This document shows positions 7,482 to 15,157 of a stretch of 64,000 bases of DNA, piece by piece (position 1 is the first letter of the stretch; the number at the start of each line of letters is the position of its first letter). A program made the translations under genes and the position numbers. This DNA comes from CAYSAD01 sp964428955 (GTDB taxonomy: Bacteria; Patescibacteriota; Saccharimonadia; Saccharimonadales; Saccharimonadaceae). The notes under the pieces were generated by a model, which searched no databases, was not told where the DNA came from, and saw only the letters and a list, made by a program, of their open reading frames with translations. The stretch covers positions 1 to 64,000 of the forward strand of contig CAYSAD010000004.1 in NCBI GenBank assembly GCA_964428955.1. Reading direction: 5' to 3'.

Positions 7482-8579
7482 TTAAGCCCAAGCGGTACGC
7501 GCCATAGACAGACTTGGGACGACTTCGAGATCGTAAGGGGAGGCCGCTTCGATTTTTTGAGCCTGATAATAACCCAGTGTCGCGATCATGGCAGCGTTGT
7601 CCGTACAAAGGTTGATAGGGGCGTATTCGATAGTCAGCGGTAACCGTTCTGATAATTGACGGCGTAATTCTAGATTAGCTGCCACGCCACCAGCGATGAC
7701 GACCGACTTTGGTAAAAAGTCGCGATAGGCACGTTCGGCTGTATCAACTAGCGTTTCAATGGCGACTTGCTGGAAGCTGGCAGCAAAGTCTGCCCGCTGG
7801 GCGTCATTTACGCGAGCTGGCAGCTCGTGAGAGGGAAACGTGAAGTCAACACCCGTCTCATGCTGGACGGCGCGCAGGGCGGCCGTCTTAAGCCCGGAAA
7901 AACTGAAGTCATACGGACTTTGTAGTTTTGCCTTTGGTAGTGGGTATTTTTTCGCGTCACCTTTAAGCGCTGCACGCGCGATTGACGGGCCGCCAGGGTA
8001 GGGTAGACCGATGATTTTAGCTACTTTATCAAACGCTTCACCGACGGCATCGTCTTGGGTTTGACCAAGCAGTTCGTAATTGCCATGGCTTTTGAATAGA
8101 ACCAATTGCGAATGACCACCACTGACGATCAGCGCCAACATAGGAAACGCCGGCTGCGCTCGGGGTAATTTAAGATCGAGAATTCCATCAGACGCTTTAC
8201 CTGCCCCCTGTTCAACGATGAAATTGGCATAGACATGTGCTTCGACATGGTGAATAGGGTAGAGCGGTTTGTCGTGCAGGAGCGCTAAAGTGCGAGCGGC
8301 CAGTGTGCCGACGAGCAGCGAGCCGATTAAACCCGGGGCGTAGGTGACAGCGATGGCGTCGATATCATTCCAGGTACAGGCTGCGTCACTGAGCGCTTGT
8401 TGGATTACCGGGTTGATAACCTCGATATGGGAACGGGCGGCGACTTCAGGTACGACGCCACCGTAGGCGGCATGAATATCAATTTGCGAATTGACGACAT
8501 TGGAAAGTAGCCGCCGGCCGTCCTCGACGACTGCCGCCGCCGTCTCATCGCAACTACTCTCAATTCCCAAGACTTTCAT
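7482..8579 (-). CDS. tsaD: tRNA threonylcarbamoyladenosine synthase subunit TsaD
   Basis: The 365-residue ASKHA-fold protein transfers threonylcarbamoyl to A37 of ANN-decoding tRNAs. It has the N-terminal MKVLGIESSCDETAAAVV, the metal site HHVEAHVYANF, LIVSGGHSQL, and C-terminal VIAGGVAAN and CTDNAAMIA. Length is a little above the usual 335-345 because of a short insertion near residue 120. TATACT lies 7 nt before the ATG (minus strand), so it is leaderless. It is convergent with the femX-like gene, with 10 nt between stops. Confidence 0.97.
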   Translation of the reverse strand: MKVLGIESSCDETAAAVVEDGRRLLSNVVNSQIDIHAAYGGVVPEVAARSHIEVINPVIQQALSDAACTWNDIDAIAVTYAPGLIGSLLVGTLAARTLALLHDKPLYPIHHVEAHVYANFIVEQGAGKASDGILDLKLPRAQPAFPMLALIVSGGHSQLVLFKSHGNYELLGQTQDDAVGEAFDKVAKIIGLPYPGGPSIARAALKGDAKKYPLPKAKLQSPYDFSFSGLKTAALRAVQHETGVDFTFPSHELPARVNDAQRADFAASFQQVAIETLVDTAERAYRDFLPKSVVIAGGVAANLELRRQLSERLPLTIEYAPINLCTDNAAMIATLGYYQAQKIEAASPYDLEVVPSLSMARTAWA

Positions 8580-8618
8580 ACCTATAAGTATAGCGGGCTT
8601 TGGTGCTAAAATAGAACC

Positions 8619-9722
8619 ATGAAAGAGAAAGTCAGTCAGCGGGTCAAGAATTCCTATCGCCGACGATATGCCACAGCGCTATCCAAGCGTCGGGGTAACG
8701 TTAACACGGATGTCAAGGTAATTGTTGTGACTGGCAGCACAGGCAAAGCCACGACTGCGCGGTATATCCGCGAGCTGCTCGATGAAGCCGGCCAGACCGT
8801 TCAGTTGTTTGTGCCGACCGACTATGAATCGGTTAGTGTGCGTCAGGTGCAAGAATTTTTGCGTGACGCTCGTAAAACCCATAGTACCTATGCGGTGTTG
8901 GCTATCGATAGCGTGGCATTGAGACGCCATGTATTTGGTGCGACACCGCTAGAGGTGGTAGTGGTGACTAATGCCGAGCCGAGCGATCAGGCGGTAATTG
9001 CTGATTTATTAAAATCCGGACCGCGCTACAGTGTGCTGAACCGCGACGATCTGTCATATGAGATGCTGGCGACCATCCCGGCCAGCGCCCAGACTATGAC
9101 ATTTGGTCAGCACGATGAAGCCGAAGCTAAGATCGATAAAATGACGCTCTACCGAAAGGGAAGTGAAGTCAAAGTTATCATCGATCACCAGACGAAGCTG
9201 AAATTGGCGACTTATTTGATCGGTCAGGTCAATTTGTATAACCTAACAGCGGCAGTGACGACATTATACGTCATGGGCGAAAGTATCATGAGCGTCGATG
9301 AAGGCGCAGCGCGGCTGGAAACACAGCCCGGTAACTACGAATATCTTGAAGTAGACGGGCCATACTCGGCAGTATTGGATTGTGCACCGACTGATAGCTC
9401 ACTGCGATCGGTAACGACTTCGGCTAAGCAGCTGACAAAGCGACGATTGCTGGTCGCGTTGCAGGCTGACAGTGTTTCACCTGAAGTGATTGAGGATATC
9501 GCGGGATTGGCCGATCGGGTAGTGGTAGTGGACGTTAACGATCATCAGCCTAGCCATGGCACGATTGAACGGGTGGTTTCGCCTGATGCCGCCATAAAAT
9601 TGGTGCTGCGTGGCGCTCGTCAGGGTGATACGGTGCTACTGGCTGGCCCGGTGTTTGCGCGGCCGGACGAAGCCGGTGCCTCTTATGCGCAGGTAACTGC
9701 CTTGCACAGTGTGAAAGACTGA
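8619..9722 (+). CDS. MurE-like Mur ligase paralogue, probably inactive
   Basis: This 367-residue protein parallels the next gene (MurE) along its length but has lost key residues. The P-loop reads GSTGKATT instead of GTNGKTTT. The TNITHEHLDYHG segment with its metal and carbamoyl-Lys region is reduced to TNAEPSDQA. The IPGEFNVYNSLAA segment is only partly kept (IGQVNLYNLTAA), and the C-terminal DFAHTP becomes DCAPTD. I infer a regulatory or scaffolding pseudoenzyme, possibly pairing with MurE. TAAAAT ends 6 nt before the ATG (leaderless), and murE follows after 4 nt. Activity is not excluded. Confidence 0.75.
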   Translation: MKEKVSQRVKNSYRRRYATALSKRRGNVNTDVKVIVVTGSTGKATTARYIRELLDEAGQTVQLFVPTDYESVSVRQVQEFLRDARKTHSTYAVLAIDSVALRRHVFGATPLEVVVVTNAEPSDQAVIADLLKSGPRYSVLNRDDLSYEMLATIPASAQTMTFGQHDEAEAKIDKMTLYRKGSEVKVIIDHQTKLKLATYLIGQVNLYNLTAAVTTLYVMGESIMSVDEGAARLETQPGNYEYLEVDGPYSAVLDCAPTDSSLRSVTTSAKQLTKRRLLVALQADSVSPEVIEDIAGLADRVVVVDVNDHQPSHGTIERVVSPDAAIKLVLRGARQGDTVLLAGPVFARPDEAGASYAQVTALHSVKD

Positions 9723-9726
9723 TCGT

Positions 9727-11025
9727 ATGAACCAACTAAAGAAAATCATTAAGCATTTGTTGCCAACGGATTTATTTTGGCGACTGGTGCTACCATGGCA
9801 TCTGCTCGTCGCTGTCGCGGCCAACTTCCGCTATGGCTTTCCGGCTCACTCTATGCGAATCATCGGTGTGACGGGGACCAATGGCAAAACGACTACTTCG
9901 TTCATGATTCAGAGGATGCTTACCGAATCTGGTCGTAAGACGGCCTTAATGACGACGGTAGCTTACGGTGTTGATAGCAACATAAAACCACAGATAGCTC
10001 ATATGACAACCGCTTCGGCCCCGCTATTACAGAAACGGCTGGCGGAATTCAAAAAACAGGGAGTCGAATGGGTGATACTGGAAACCACTAGTCACGCGCT
10101 CGCTCAGCACCGAGTGTGGGGTATACCGTATGAAATCGCTGTCATGACTAATATCACCCACGAACATCTTGATTATCACGGAACTTTCGAACACTATTTG
10201 AAAGCCAAGACGAAACTTTTCAAAGTCGCGAACCGACACGGTAAAAGGACTGGAGTTGTTAACGCTGATGATCCTAATGCTCAGGTCTTTAGAGATGCGA
10301 TCCGTCACGATGTCACCTATGGCATGGAAAAGGGAGAGCTCCAGGCGACCGACGTGAAACTTTCTCCTAATGGCAGCAGCTACACGGCAATTATTGGCCA
10401 GGATAGCTATGATATCCGATGCAATATTCCCGGCGAGTTCAATGTTTATAACAGTCTGGCGGCGGTAGCTGTTGGCCGTGAAGTTGGTCTCTCGGAGGAG
10501 CAGATTGAGGCGGGCATCCGTGCGCTTGAAGGTGTTGAAGGTCGGATGGATGTGCTTGATGAGGGCCAAGCGTTTACTGTGATTATTGATTTTGCCCATA
10601 CGCCGGATTCGTTTGAGCGACTTCTGAAAGACCTTCGGGCGGCGTCGAAAGGAAAGCTGGTGGTATTATTCGGCTCGGCGGGCCGACGCGATGAGGCCAA
10701 GCGAGCAATCCAGGGCGAAATCGCCGGCCGCTACGCCGATGAAGTGGTGTTGACCGAAGAAGACGATCGTGATGTCGATGGTAATGAGATTCTCGTGCAG
10801 ATTGCCAGCGGCGCCGAAAAAGCCGGCAAGATAGTAGACAAAGATTTGTTTCTCATCTTGGATCGACCAGCTGCCATCCAATTTGCCGTGACGAGGGCGA
10901 AATCAGCTGACGACACTGTCGTGCTACTTGGCAAAGGCCACGAGAAAACGATCGAACGGGCTGATGGCGAACATCCCTGGAGCGAGCTCGAAACGGCAAA
11001 AGCGGCACTGAAAGGCCTAATTTAG
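9727..11025 (+). CDS. murE: MurE-type Mur ligase, lacking N-terminal domain
   Basis: The 432-residue ATP-dependent ligase should add the third amino acid to UDP-MurNAc-L-Ala-D-Glu in peptidoglycan synthesis. The Mur P-loop GTNGKTTT is near residue 48, MTNITHEHLDYHGTFEHY follows, then NVYNSLAA, DFAHTPDSF and GSAGRRDEAKR. The usual 80-90-residue UDP-binding first domain is missing; a hydrophobic stretch (WRLVLPWHLLVAVAANFRYG) takes its place. The DNPR motif that selects diaminopimelate reads EDDR, so the amino acid added is uncertain. It overlaps the convergent amidinohydrolase by 9 nt. Confidence 0.85.
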   Translation: MNQLKKIIKHLLPTDLFWRLVLPWHLLVAVAANFRYGFPAHSMRIIGVTGTNGKTTTSFMIQRMLTESGRKTALMTTVAYGVDSNIKPQIAHMTTASAPLLQKRLAEFKKQGVEWVILETTSHALAQHRVWGIPYEIAVMTNITHEHLDYHGTFEHYLKAKTKLFKVANRHGKRTGVVNADDPNAQVFRDAIRHDVTYGMEKGELQATDVKLSPNGSSYTAIIGQDSYDIRCNIPGEFNVYNSLAAVAVGREVGLSEEQIEAGIRALEGVEGRMDVLDEGQAFTVIIDFAHTPDSFERLLKDLRAASKGKLVVLFGSAGRRDEAKRAIQGEIAGRYADEVVLTEEDDRDVDGNEILVQIASGAEKAGKIVDKDLFLILDRPAAIQFAVTRAKSADDTVVLLGKGHEKTIERADGEHPWSELETAKAALKGLI

Positions 11026-11892
11026 CGTTAGGGTCGTGCAACGGATATAGCCCCCACCCTTGGCGAGCTCGCTAATCTCTGGCGTAAAAACAGTCAGTCC
11101 GCGGTCTTCGAGTCCCATCTTGAATTCGGGAGCATGAGCGCTCATGACGACCGTCGCGCCAGTAGACACCAAATTGCAGGCAAACGCTTCTTTTGCCTCT
11201 TGTAGGCTGACGATGATTTTATCAACACCCTCAAAAGCTTCAAGCAAAGTCCTACTTTCAGGTGTGAATGCTTCAGGGCAGTAGGCGATCAAACCTTTTT
11301 GACTGTCTGACGGACCTTTAATGATAGAAAGCGCCAGGTCGATATCATAATAAAAACTGTCGGGCCAGCCTGAGGCTGCGTTGATGACAGGTTGGTCGTC
11401 TTTGTCGAGTTGTGGCAGAGTTTGGAGCTGGATGCGTTCGTAGCCAAGTATCTCGGCGGTGAATGCCTGGGCGCGTTCGTCACTACGATACTGACTACCA
11501 CAAAAAAGAAAATTACCGCATGGCAGAGCATCACCCTGACCGCTGAATTTCCAATCTTCCGGAACGCGGGTTACCTCGATACCTTGGCTAGCGAGAATTC
11601 TCTCAGCCCAGTCTTCCTCGGTTTTACGAGCATTTGGGAGTCGGGCAAGGACTGCTCGCTTATCGCGTACCAGTGCCCAATTGGCGGTATAAACACCGTC
11701 TTGGCTTGTCTTTGGGGCGTCGACTTTTATGACAGTGACGCCAGCGGTTTCGAGCATGTGTCGAATTGTATCATGCTCGGCAGCGGCACGTTCAACAGAC
11801 ACGGTCTCCTGGGCGTAATAGGGGTTAATTGGCTGATTGTTACTAAAGTAATCAGCACTCGACATAATAACGGTCGTGTTGATCAGGCTCAT
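11017..11892 (-). CDS. Amidinohydrolase-fold protein (DDAH / arginine deiminase-like)
   Basis: The 291-residue protein of the guanidino-group-modifying superfamily resembles dimethylarginine dimethylaminohydrolase or arginine deiminase. Seen are QDGVYTANWALV, FSGQGDALPCGNFLFCG, YYDIDLALSII and a C-terminal GGGYIRCTTL with the nucleophilic Cys. The usual catalytic His of FYHLD appears to be Asp (YDID), so chemistry may differ. The start is set by AAGGAG 6 nt before ATG 11892; the longer frame runs into the upstream femX-like gene. It is co-transcribed with that gene (8-nt gap). Substrate unknown. Confidence 0.7.
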   Translation of the reverse strand: MSLINTTVIMSSADYFSNNQPINPYYAQETVSVERAAAEHDTIRHMLETAGVTVIKVDAPKTSQDGVYTANWALVRDKRAVLARLPNARKTEEDWAERILASQGIEVTRVPEDWKFSGQGDALPCGNFLFCGSQYRSDERAQAFTAEILGYERIQLQTLPQLDKDDQPVINAASGWPDSFYYDIDLALSIIKGPSDSQKGLIAYCPEAFTPESRTLLEAFEGVDKIIVSLQEAKEAFACNLVSTGATVVMSAHAPEFKMGLEDRGLTVFTPEISELAKGGGYIRCTTLTLN

Positions 11893-11900
11893 AGATCTCC

Positions 11901-12926
11901 TTAATAGTACGATTGATGATGGCGTTTGAAATACAGTCGGCGAACCAGTTTTTCGACAAACTTGTGCCACAGTTTAGCTTTTAACGGTTGTACGGGTACA
12001 TCGTAAGCGCCGACAAATTCGGTGACTGTTTTATTAAAGCTTGTCTTGAATCGCCCGAGTCCATAGAAAGGATGATCGGGGTTCTTGATTTCAGTAATCG
12101 GCGGGACACCAGCTAAGTCGTGTGCCTCGGAACCTTTTTGTTTGGCCCACTCAATAACTTGCCATTGCAATAGATGACTGGCACCGTAGGCGGTGCGCTC
12201 TCGGATGGAAGCGCCGTCTTTGTACATACTCTTGGTGCCTTGGACCATGGCATAGGCGCCAGCGACTAGCTGACCGTCGTAGTATGCAAAAAAAAGCTGG
12301 CCATTATCGCCGTAGCGGCGGTAAAATTCCCGGTAGTACTGCGGCGGACGGATAGCGAAGCCAGCACCCTGGGCGGTGGTGGTGAAGAGCTGATACATTT
12401 TGGCACAATTTTCGTCGGTTGGCTGGACTTTTTCGACTGTTACGCCGTCGCGTTCGGCCCGACGGACTGCGTGCCGGCCTTTTTGTGGTAGGGTTTTTAA
12501 AATCTCGTCTAAGCTGGGCGTTAAATCAACGATCACCGTGGCGTAGTTGTACTGAACCGGATTTGTTTTGATAAGTTCAAATGATGAAAAATCGACTGTA
12601 TGATCGAGTTCAGGTTCGATCTTAATACTAAATACCCCGTGCTTTTTAGCGAACGGCTTAAGATGGGTCAGTAGTGTCTCAAGCTCGTCGACATTAGCGA
12701 CGCCCGGGCCTTTCGGACAATACCAGACTTTACCAAGTAGGGGTATATTTTTCTCGATGACGGCAAGAGCGCAGACGTCATCGAGGATAAAGCGCGGCGT
12801 CCAGCCAGCGTCTGCTTTTTGCTCAATAAATTCACGTCCCTGCAGGATATTCCCTTTGTTGGGATTCTGTGTGACAATCGTATTCCAGTCTTGTATTTCG
12901 GCAGTCGTTGCGTATCGTATATTCAC
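11901..12926 (-). CDS. Second FemAB-family peptidyltransferase
   Basis: A 341-residue FemX/FemAB-like aminoacyl-tRNA-dependent transferase for peptidoglycan bridge formation. The segment YCPKGPGV matches the YVPRGP block, followed by LPQKGRHAVRRAERDG, then YGASHLLQWQVIEWAKQKGSEAHDLAGVPP and GRFKTSFNKTVTEFVGAYD. It ends with a basic, aromatic tail. The start is GTG with TATAAT 8 nt upstream (minus strand), a leaderless arrangement. It heads an operon with the amidinohydrolase. Two FemX proteins suggest a cross-bridge of more than one residue, an inference from staphylococcal FemXAB. Confidence 0.9.
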   Translation of the reverse strand: MNIRYATTAEIQDWNTIVTQNPNKGNILQGREFIEQKADAGWTPRFILDDVCALAVIEKNIPLLGKVWYCPKGPGVANVDELETLLTHLKPFAKKHGVFSIKIEPELDHTVDFSSFELIKTNPVQYNYATVIVDLTPSLDEILKTLPQKGRHAVRRAERDGVTVEKVQPTDENCAKMYQLFTTTAQGAGFAIRPPQYYREFYRRYGDNGQLFFAYYDGQLVAGAYAMVQGTKSMYKDGASIRERTAYGASHLLQWQVIEWAKQKGSEAHDLAGVPPITEIKNPDHPFYGLGRFKTSFNKTVTEFVGAYDVPVQPLKAKLWHKFVEKLVRRLYFKRHHQSYY

Positions 12927-12979
12927 TGGTGTTAATTATATCGGAGATGTTCGAATAATGACACTGACCTACATATAAG

Positions 12980-13015
12980 GGAAAAGCCCAGGGAGTAGCT
13001 ATGACTCACCCGGGC
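12980..13015 (-). terminator. Terminator of the 13019 gene
   Basis: On the minus strand GCCCGGGTGAG pairs with CTCCCTGGGC across a 9-nt loop, followed by TTTT, just after the stop codon. It separates this small gene from the FemX operon downstream. Confidence 0.7.
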
Positions 13016-13018
13016 GGA

Positions 13019-13273
13019 TTAGCTCCCTTCGTCGTAGGAAATGATGGTTGCCTGTCCATTGGCCTGAGGGCCATAGGGCAGGTGTAGAACAATGGTGTCG
13101 TCGCGCTCATAGCAGCGGACGATCAACTCACTGGCGCCTCGCGTGGTGCTGACAATAGTCAGTGTGCGAAGCTTATCCAGGATGAGCGAAATGGATGTGC
13201 CGTTTCTCTCACTCTGGGCGACCAGCTTTCTGATATCATCAGCTGGGCCGATGTTGGGTAGAAAGGTGGACAT
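13019..13273 (-). CDS. Small hypothetical protein
   Basis: An 84-residue soluble protein with no recognised family: an N-terminal helix, then beta-rich segments (RTLTIVSTTRGASELIVRCYERDDTIVLHL). The start ATG at 13273 lies 7 nt after GGAGGT; the GTG at 13282 is part of that SD. An extended -10 (TGCTATAAT) lies about 30 nt upstream, and a terminator follows. It is thus a stand-alone unit with strong translation signals, like the genes at 16931 and 51682. Function unknown. Confidence 0.6.
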   Translation of the reverse strand: MSTFLPNIGPADDIRKLVAQSERNGTSISLILDKLRTLTIVSTTRGASELIVRCYERDDTIVLHLPYGPQANGQATIISYDEGS

Positions 13274-13343
13274 ACTACTCACCTCCGTAGGTAGGAGCTG
13301 TTTTATTATAGCATAAATAGTTTAAAAATGCAACTCTAGTCGA

Positions 13344-14255
13344 CTAAAGACCAAGTTCGTTGAGGGCGCGCTGTAGCTGAATAGCGAGCATAGTGGCTTT
13401 ATCTTCGATCATGCTAACAGGTAGGCTGCACGAATCGCCAAGGTTATCAGTCGTGAAACCCGGGAACAGTTTGATTGAACCATACCTCTCATCTTTACGT
13501 GGTGGGCTGATAGCATACATGACGCCCTTTTCAGTCATTTGGTCGTAACCACCGTATAGTTTGGCGATCTCGTCGAGCGATGATTTTATATCAACCAAGA
13601 TCTTTTCACCGTTATACATGATGGCGATATCGCCACCTTTACGGTCTTCGTCGTTAGTGCCAGGGCGGAAGTCAATCGGTGTTCTTTCAAGAATCTGGCG
13701 GGTGACGGCTTCATAACGGGCACCTTTGGCAACCGCGCCGAGGCCATATTCGACTTCAGTTTCGCGTCGTGGATAGTAATCAAGTGTTGAGTCAGTAATC
13801 GCCCTGGCGATGTCGGAAAATTTCTCGTCGGGGTGTTCGAGCATGAAGTCCGACAGCTGTTGGTTGTAGTCAACGGCGAACTTCTTGAGATCGTCGTTGA
13901 GATACGTCTTTTCTTCATGGCTCAAGCGTCGCTGTCTCCGAGTGTGCTCCAGCTGATTGATTTCGGCCTGTACGTGCACCATAGCCGGACTGTCGCCGAT
14001 TATGCGCAAACGAGCGGCAATTTCCGGGTCGAGCAGAGGTCGGTTGACATCGCAAAATTCGCGGCAATAACGGGATAATTCATAGCCGTAACCGCCCGAA
14101 GCCGTGTCGTGTGGGGTGACATTACGCTGGTGTAATCGGCGAATAAAATCCGGTTCATTGGTAAAATCACTCACCAGTTTCGTAGCGTCTGTCCACTCTG
14201 CGGGGAGTGGGTAATCAAGACGGTCGGTGGTTTGTTCTAAAGTGGTTCGTGGCAT
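13344..14255 (-). CDS. Putative PD-(D/E)XK-like nuclease
   Basis: A 303-residue protein with a mostly helical N-terminal 160 residues and a C-terminal region that fits the PD-(D/E)XK nuclease core: RKGGDIAIMYNGEKILVDIKSS at about residues 206-227 gives Asp, an acidic residue and Lys in the order D-x(n)-(D/E)xK. Later conserved-looking residues include KGVMYAISPPRKDER. No methyltransferase or helicase is nearby, so it is not an obvious restriction system. It could be a phage or plasmid defence nuclease or a repair enzyme. A -35/-10 promoter lies directly upstream. The fold call is an inference from the motif. Confidence 0.5.
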   Translation of the reverse strand: MPRTTLEQTTDRLDYPLPAEWTDATKLVSDFTNEPDFIRRLHQRNVTPHDTASGGYGYELSRYCREFCDVNRPLLDPEIAARLRIIGDSPAMVHVQAEINQLEHTRRQRRLSHEEKTYLNDDLKKFAVDYNQQLSDFMLEHPDEKFSDIARAITDSTLDYYPRRETEVEYGLGAVAKGARYEAVTRQILERTPIDFRPGTNDEDRKGGDIAIMYNGEKILVDIKSSLDEIAKLYGGYDQMTEKGVMYAISPPRKDERYGSIKLFPGFTTDNLGDSCSLPVSMIEDKATMLAIQLQRALNELGL

Positions 14256-14283
14256 GTTTATTTTTAGTTAAGTTTATAGTCTA

Positions 14284-14312
14284 ATTTAAGCATAAAAAGT
14301 TTTAAAAGTCAA
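14284..14312 (-). promoter_or_regulatory. Promoter of the putative nuclease gene
   Basis: On the minus strand TTGACT (14307-14312), a 17-nt spacer and TTAAAT (14284-14289) precede the nuclease gene. It is divergent from the TATAAT at 14330-14335. Confidence 0.6.
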
Positions 14313-14342
14313 GTAGAGCGTGTGAATGGTATAATTAATGCT

Positions 14343-14783
14343 ATGACAGACGAAACATTCACAGCGTATGACATACGCGGCAAGATTGAAAACGGCGTAT
14401 CCCTCGATACGGCTTGGAATATTGGCAAGGCACTCGCCGATTGGCTATCGACGTACGGTAAAGTGACACTGATGCGGGGTACCGGTGCCGACGAACAGTT
14501 AGTCGGAGCATTAATCGAGGGTTTGCGCCTACAAGGTCGCGACGTGCTCGATAGCGGTGTCGGCGACAAAGAGACACTTATGAAACGAGTAGCTGATGAT
14601 GGTTTATCGGGCGGCATTATCGTCAGTCGCGATGAACAGCAGGATGTTTGCGTTATCGAACTTTTCAATGAAAAAAGCGAGTTGATAAGTGCCGAGAATG
14701 GCCTGGAAGACATCGCCCAGCTGGTAGGTGCAGGTAATTTCGTACCGGCTGCCGAAAAAGGTGAACTGACCGCTCTTGTTTAG
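14343..14783 (+). CDS. Orphan phosphohexomutase domain-I protein
   Basis: The 146-residue protein resembles only the first domain of phosphomannomutase/phosphoglucomutase: FTAYDIRG at the N-terminus, IGKALADWL, ALIEGLRLQGRDVLDSGVG and GLSGGIIVS. The phosphoserine loop TASHNP is replaced by VSRDEQQD, and domains 2-4 are absent, so it cannot be a normal mutase. The end looks complete rather than frameshifted. TATAAT ends 7 nt before the ATG (leaderless). It sits just upstream of groES but the CIRCE promoter separates them. It may bind sugar phosphates or a partner enzyme. Confidence 0.65.
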   Translation: MTDETFTAYDIRGKIENGVSLDTAWNIGKALADWLSTYGKVTLMRGTGADEQLVGALIEGLRLQGRDVLDSGVGDKETLMKRVADDGLSGGIIVSRDEQQDVCVIELFNEKSELISAENGLEDIAQLVGAGNFVPAAEKGELTALV

Positions 14784-14804
14784 ATAGTGATGTAACGATC
14801 AAAA

Positions 14805-14831
14805 TTAGCACTCGTACTTGACGAGTGCTAA
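14805..14831. promoter_or_regulatory. CIRCE element (HrcA operator)
   Basis: TTAGCACTC, nine bases, GAGTGCTAA: a perfect CIRCE inverted repeat. In many bacteria HrcA binds it and represses groESL until heat stress. hrcA itself is not in the window. Confidence 0.97.
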
Positions 14832-14847
14832 TTTATTTGAGTACAAT
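14818..14847 (+). promoter_or_regulatory. groESL promoter overlapping CIRCE
   Basis: TTGACG (14818-14823) sits in the CIRCE loop and right arm, followed by 18 nt and TACAAT (14842-14847). HrcA binding would cover the -35. Confidence 0.75.
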
Positions 14848-14880
14848 GAAACTACACAGTTCAACAAACGGAGGAAATAT

Positions 14881-15144
14881 ATGAGTACACCAATTAAACC
14901 TCTGGCAGATCGTGTCGTAGCGGTGCGTGAGGAAGCACAAACGAAGACTGCTTCCGGTCTTTATCTACCAGATCAGGCAAAAGAAAAACCAGTCGTGGCA
15001 AGTGTCGAAGCAGTTGGACCAGATGTCAAAGGCATTAAAAAGGGCGACAAGATTCTATACAAAGAATATTCGACGACGGAAATCAAAATCGACGGCACGG
15101 AATATCTTATCGTTAAAGAAGAAGACATTTTAGCAACTATTTAG
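14881..15144 (+). CDS. groES: Co-chaperonin GroES
   Basis: The 87-residue Hsp10 caps the GroEL cylinder during protein folding. Family signatures are PLADRVVAV at the N-terminus, a mobile loop (QTKTASGLYLPD), DKILYKEYS and a C-terminal EEDILATI. GGAGG lies 6 nt before the ATG, which decides the start over an upstream frame. It is first in the groES-groEL operon, 13 nt ahead of groEL, under CIRCE control. Confidence 0.97.
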   Translation: MSTPIKPLADRVVAVREEAQTKTASGLYLPDQAKEKPVVASVEAVGPDVKGIKKGDKILYKEYSTTEIKIDGTEYLIVKEEDILATI

Positions 15145-15157
15145 GAGGACAGGTTTG

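Noticed and set aside
10027..10599. 190-codon minus-strand ORF inside murE
   Set aside because: It is a shadow of a clearly conserved gene, without promoter or RBS.
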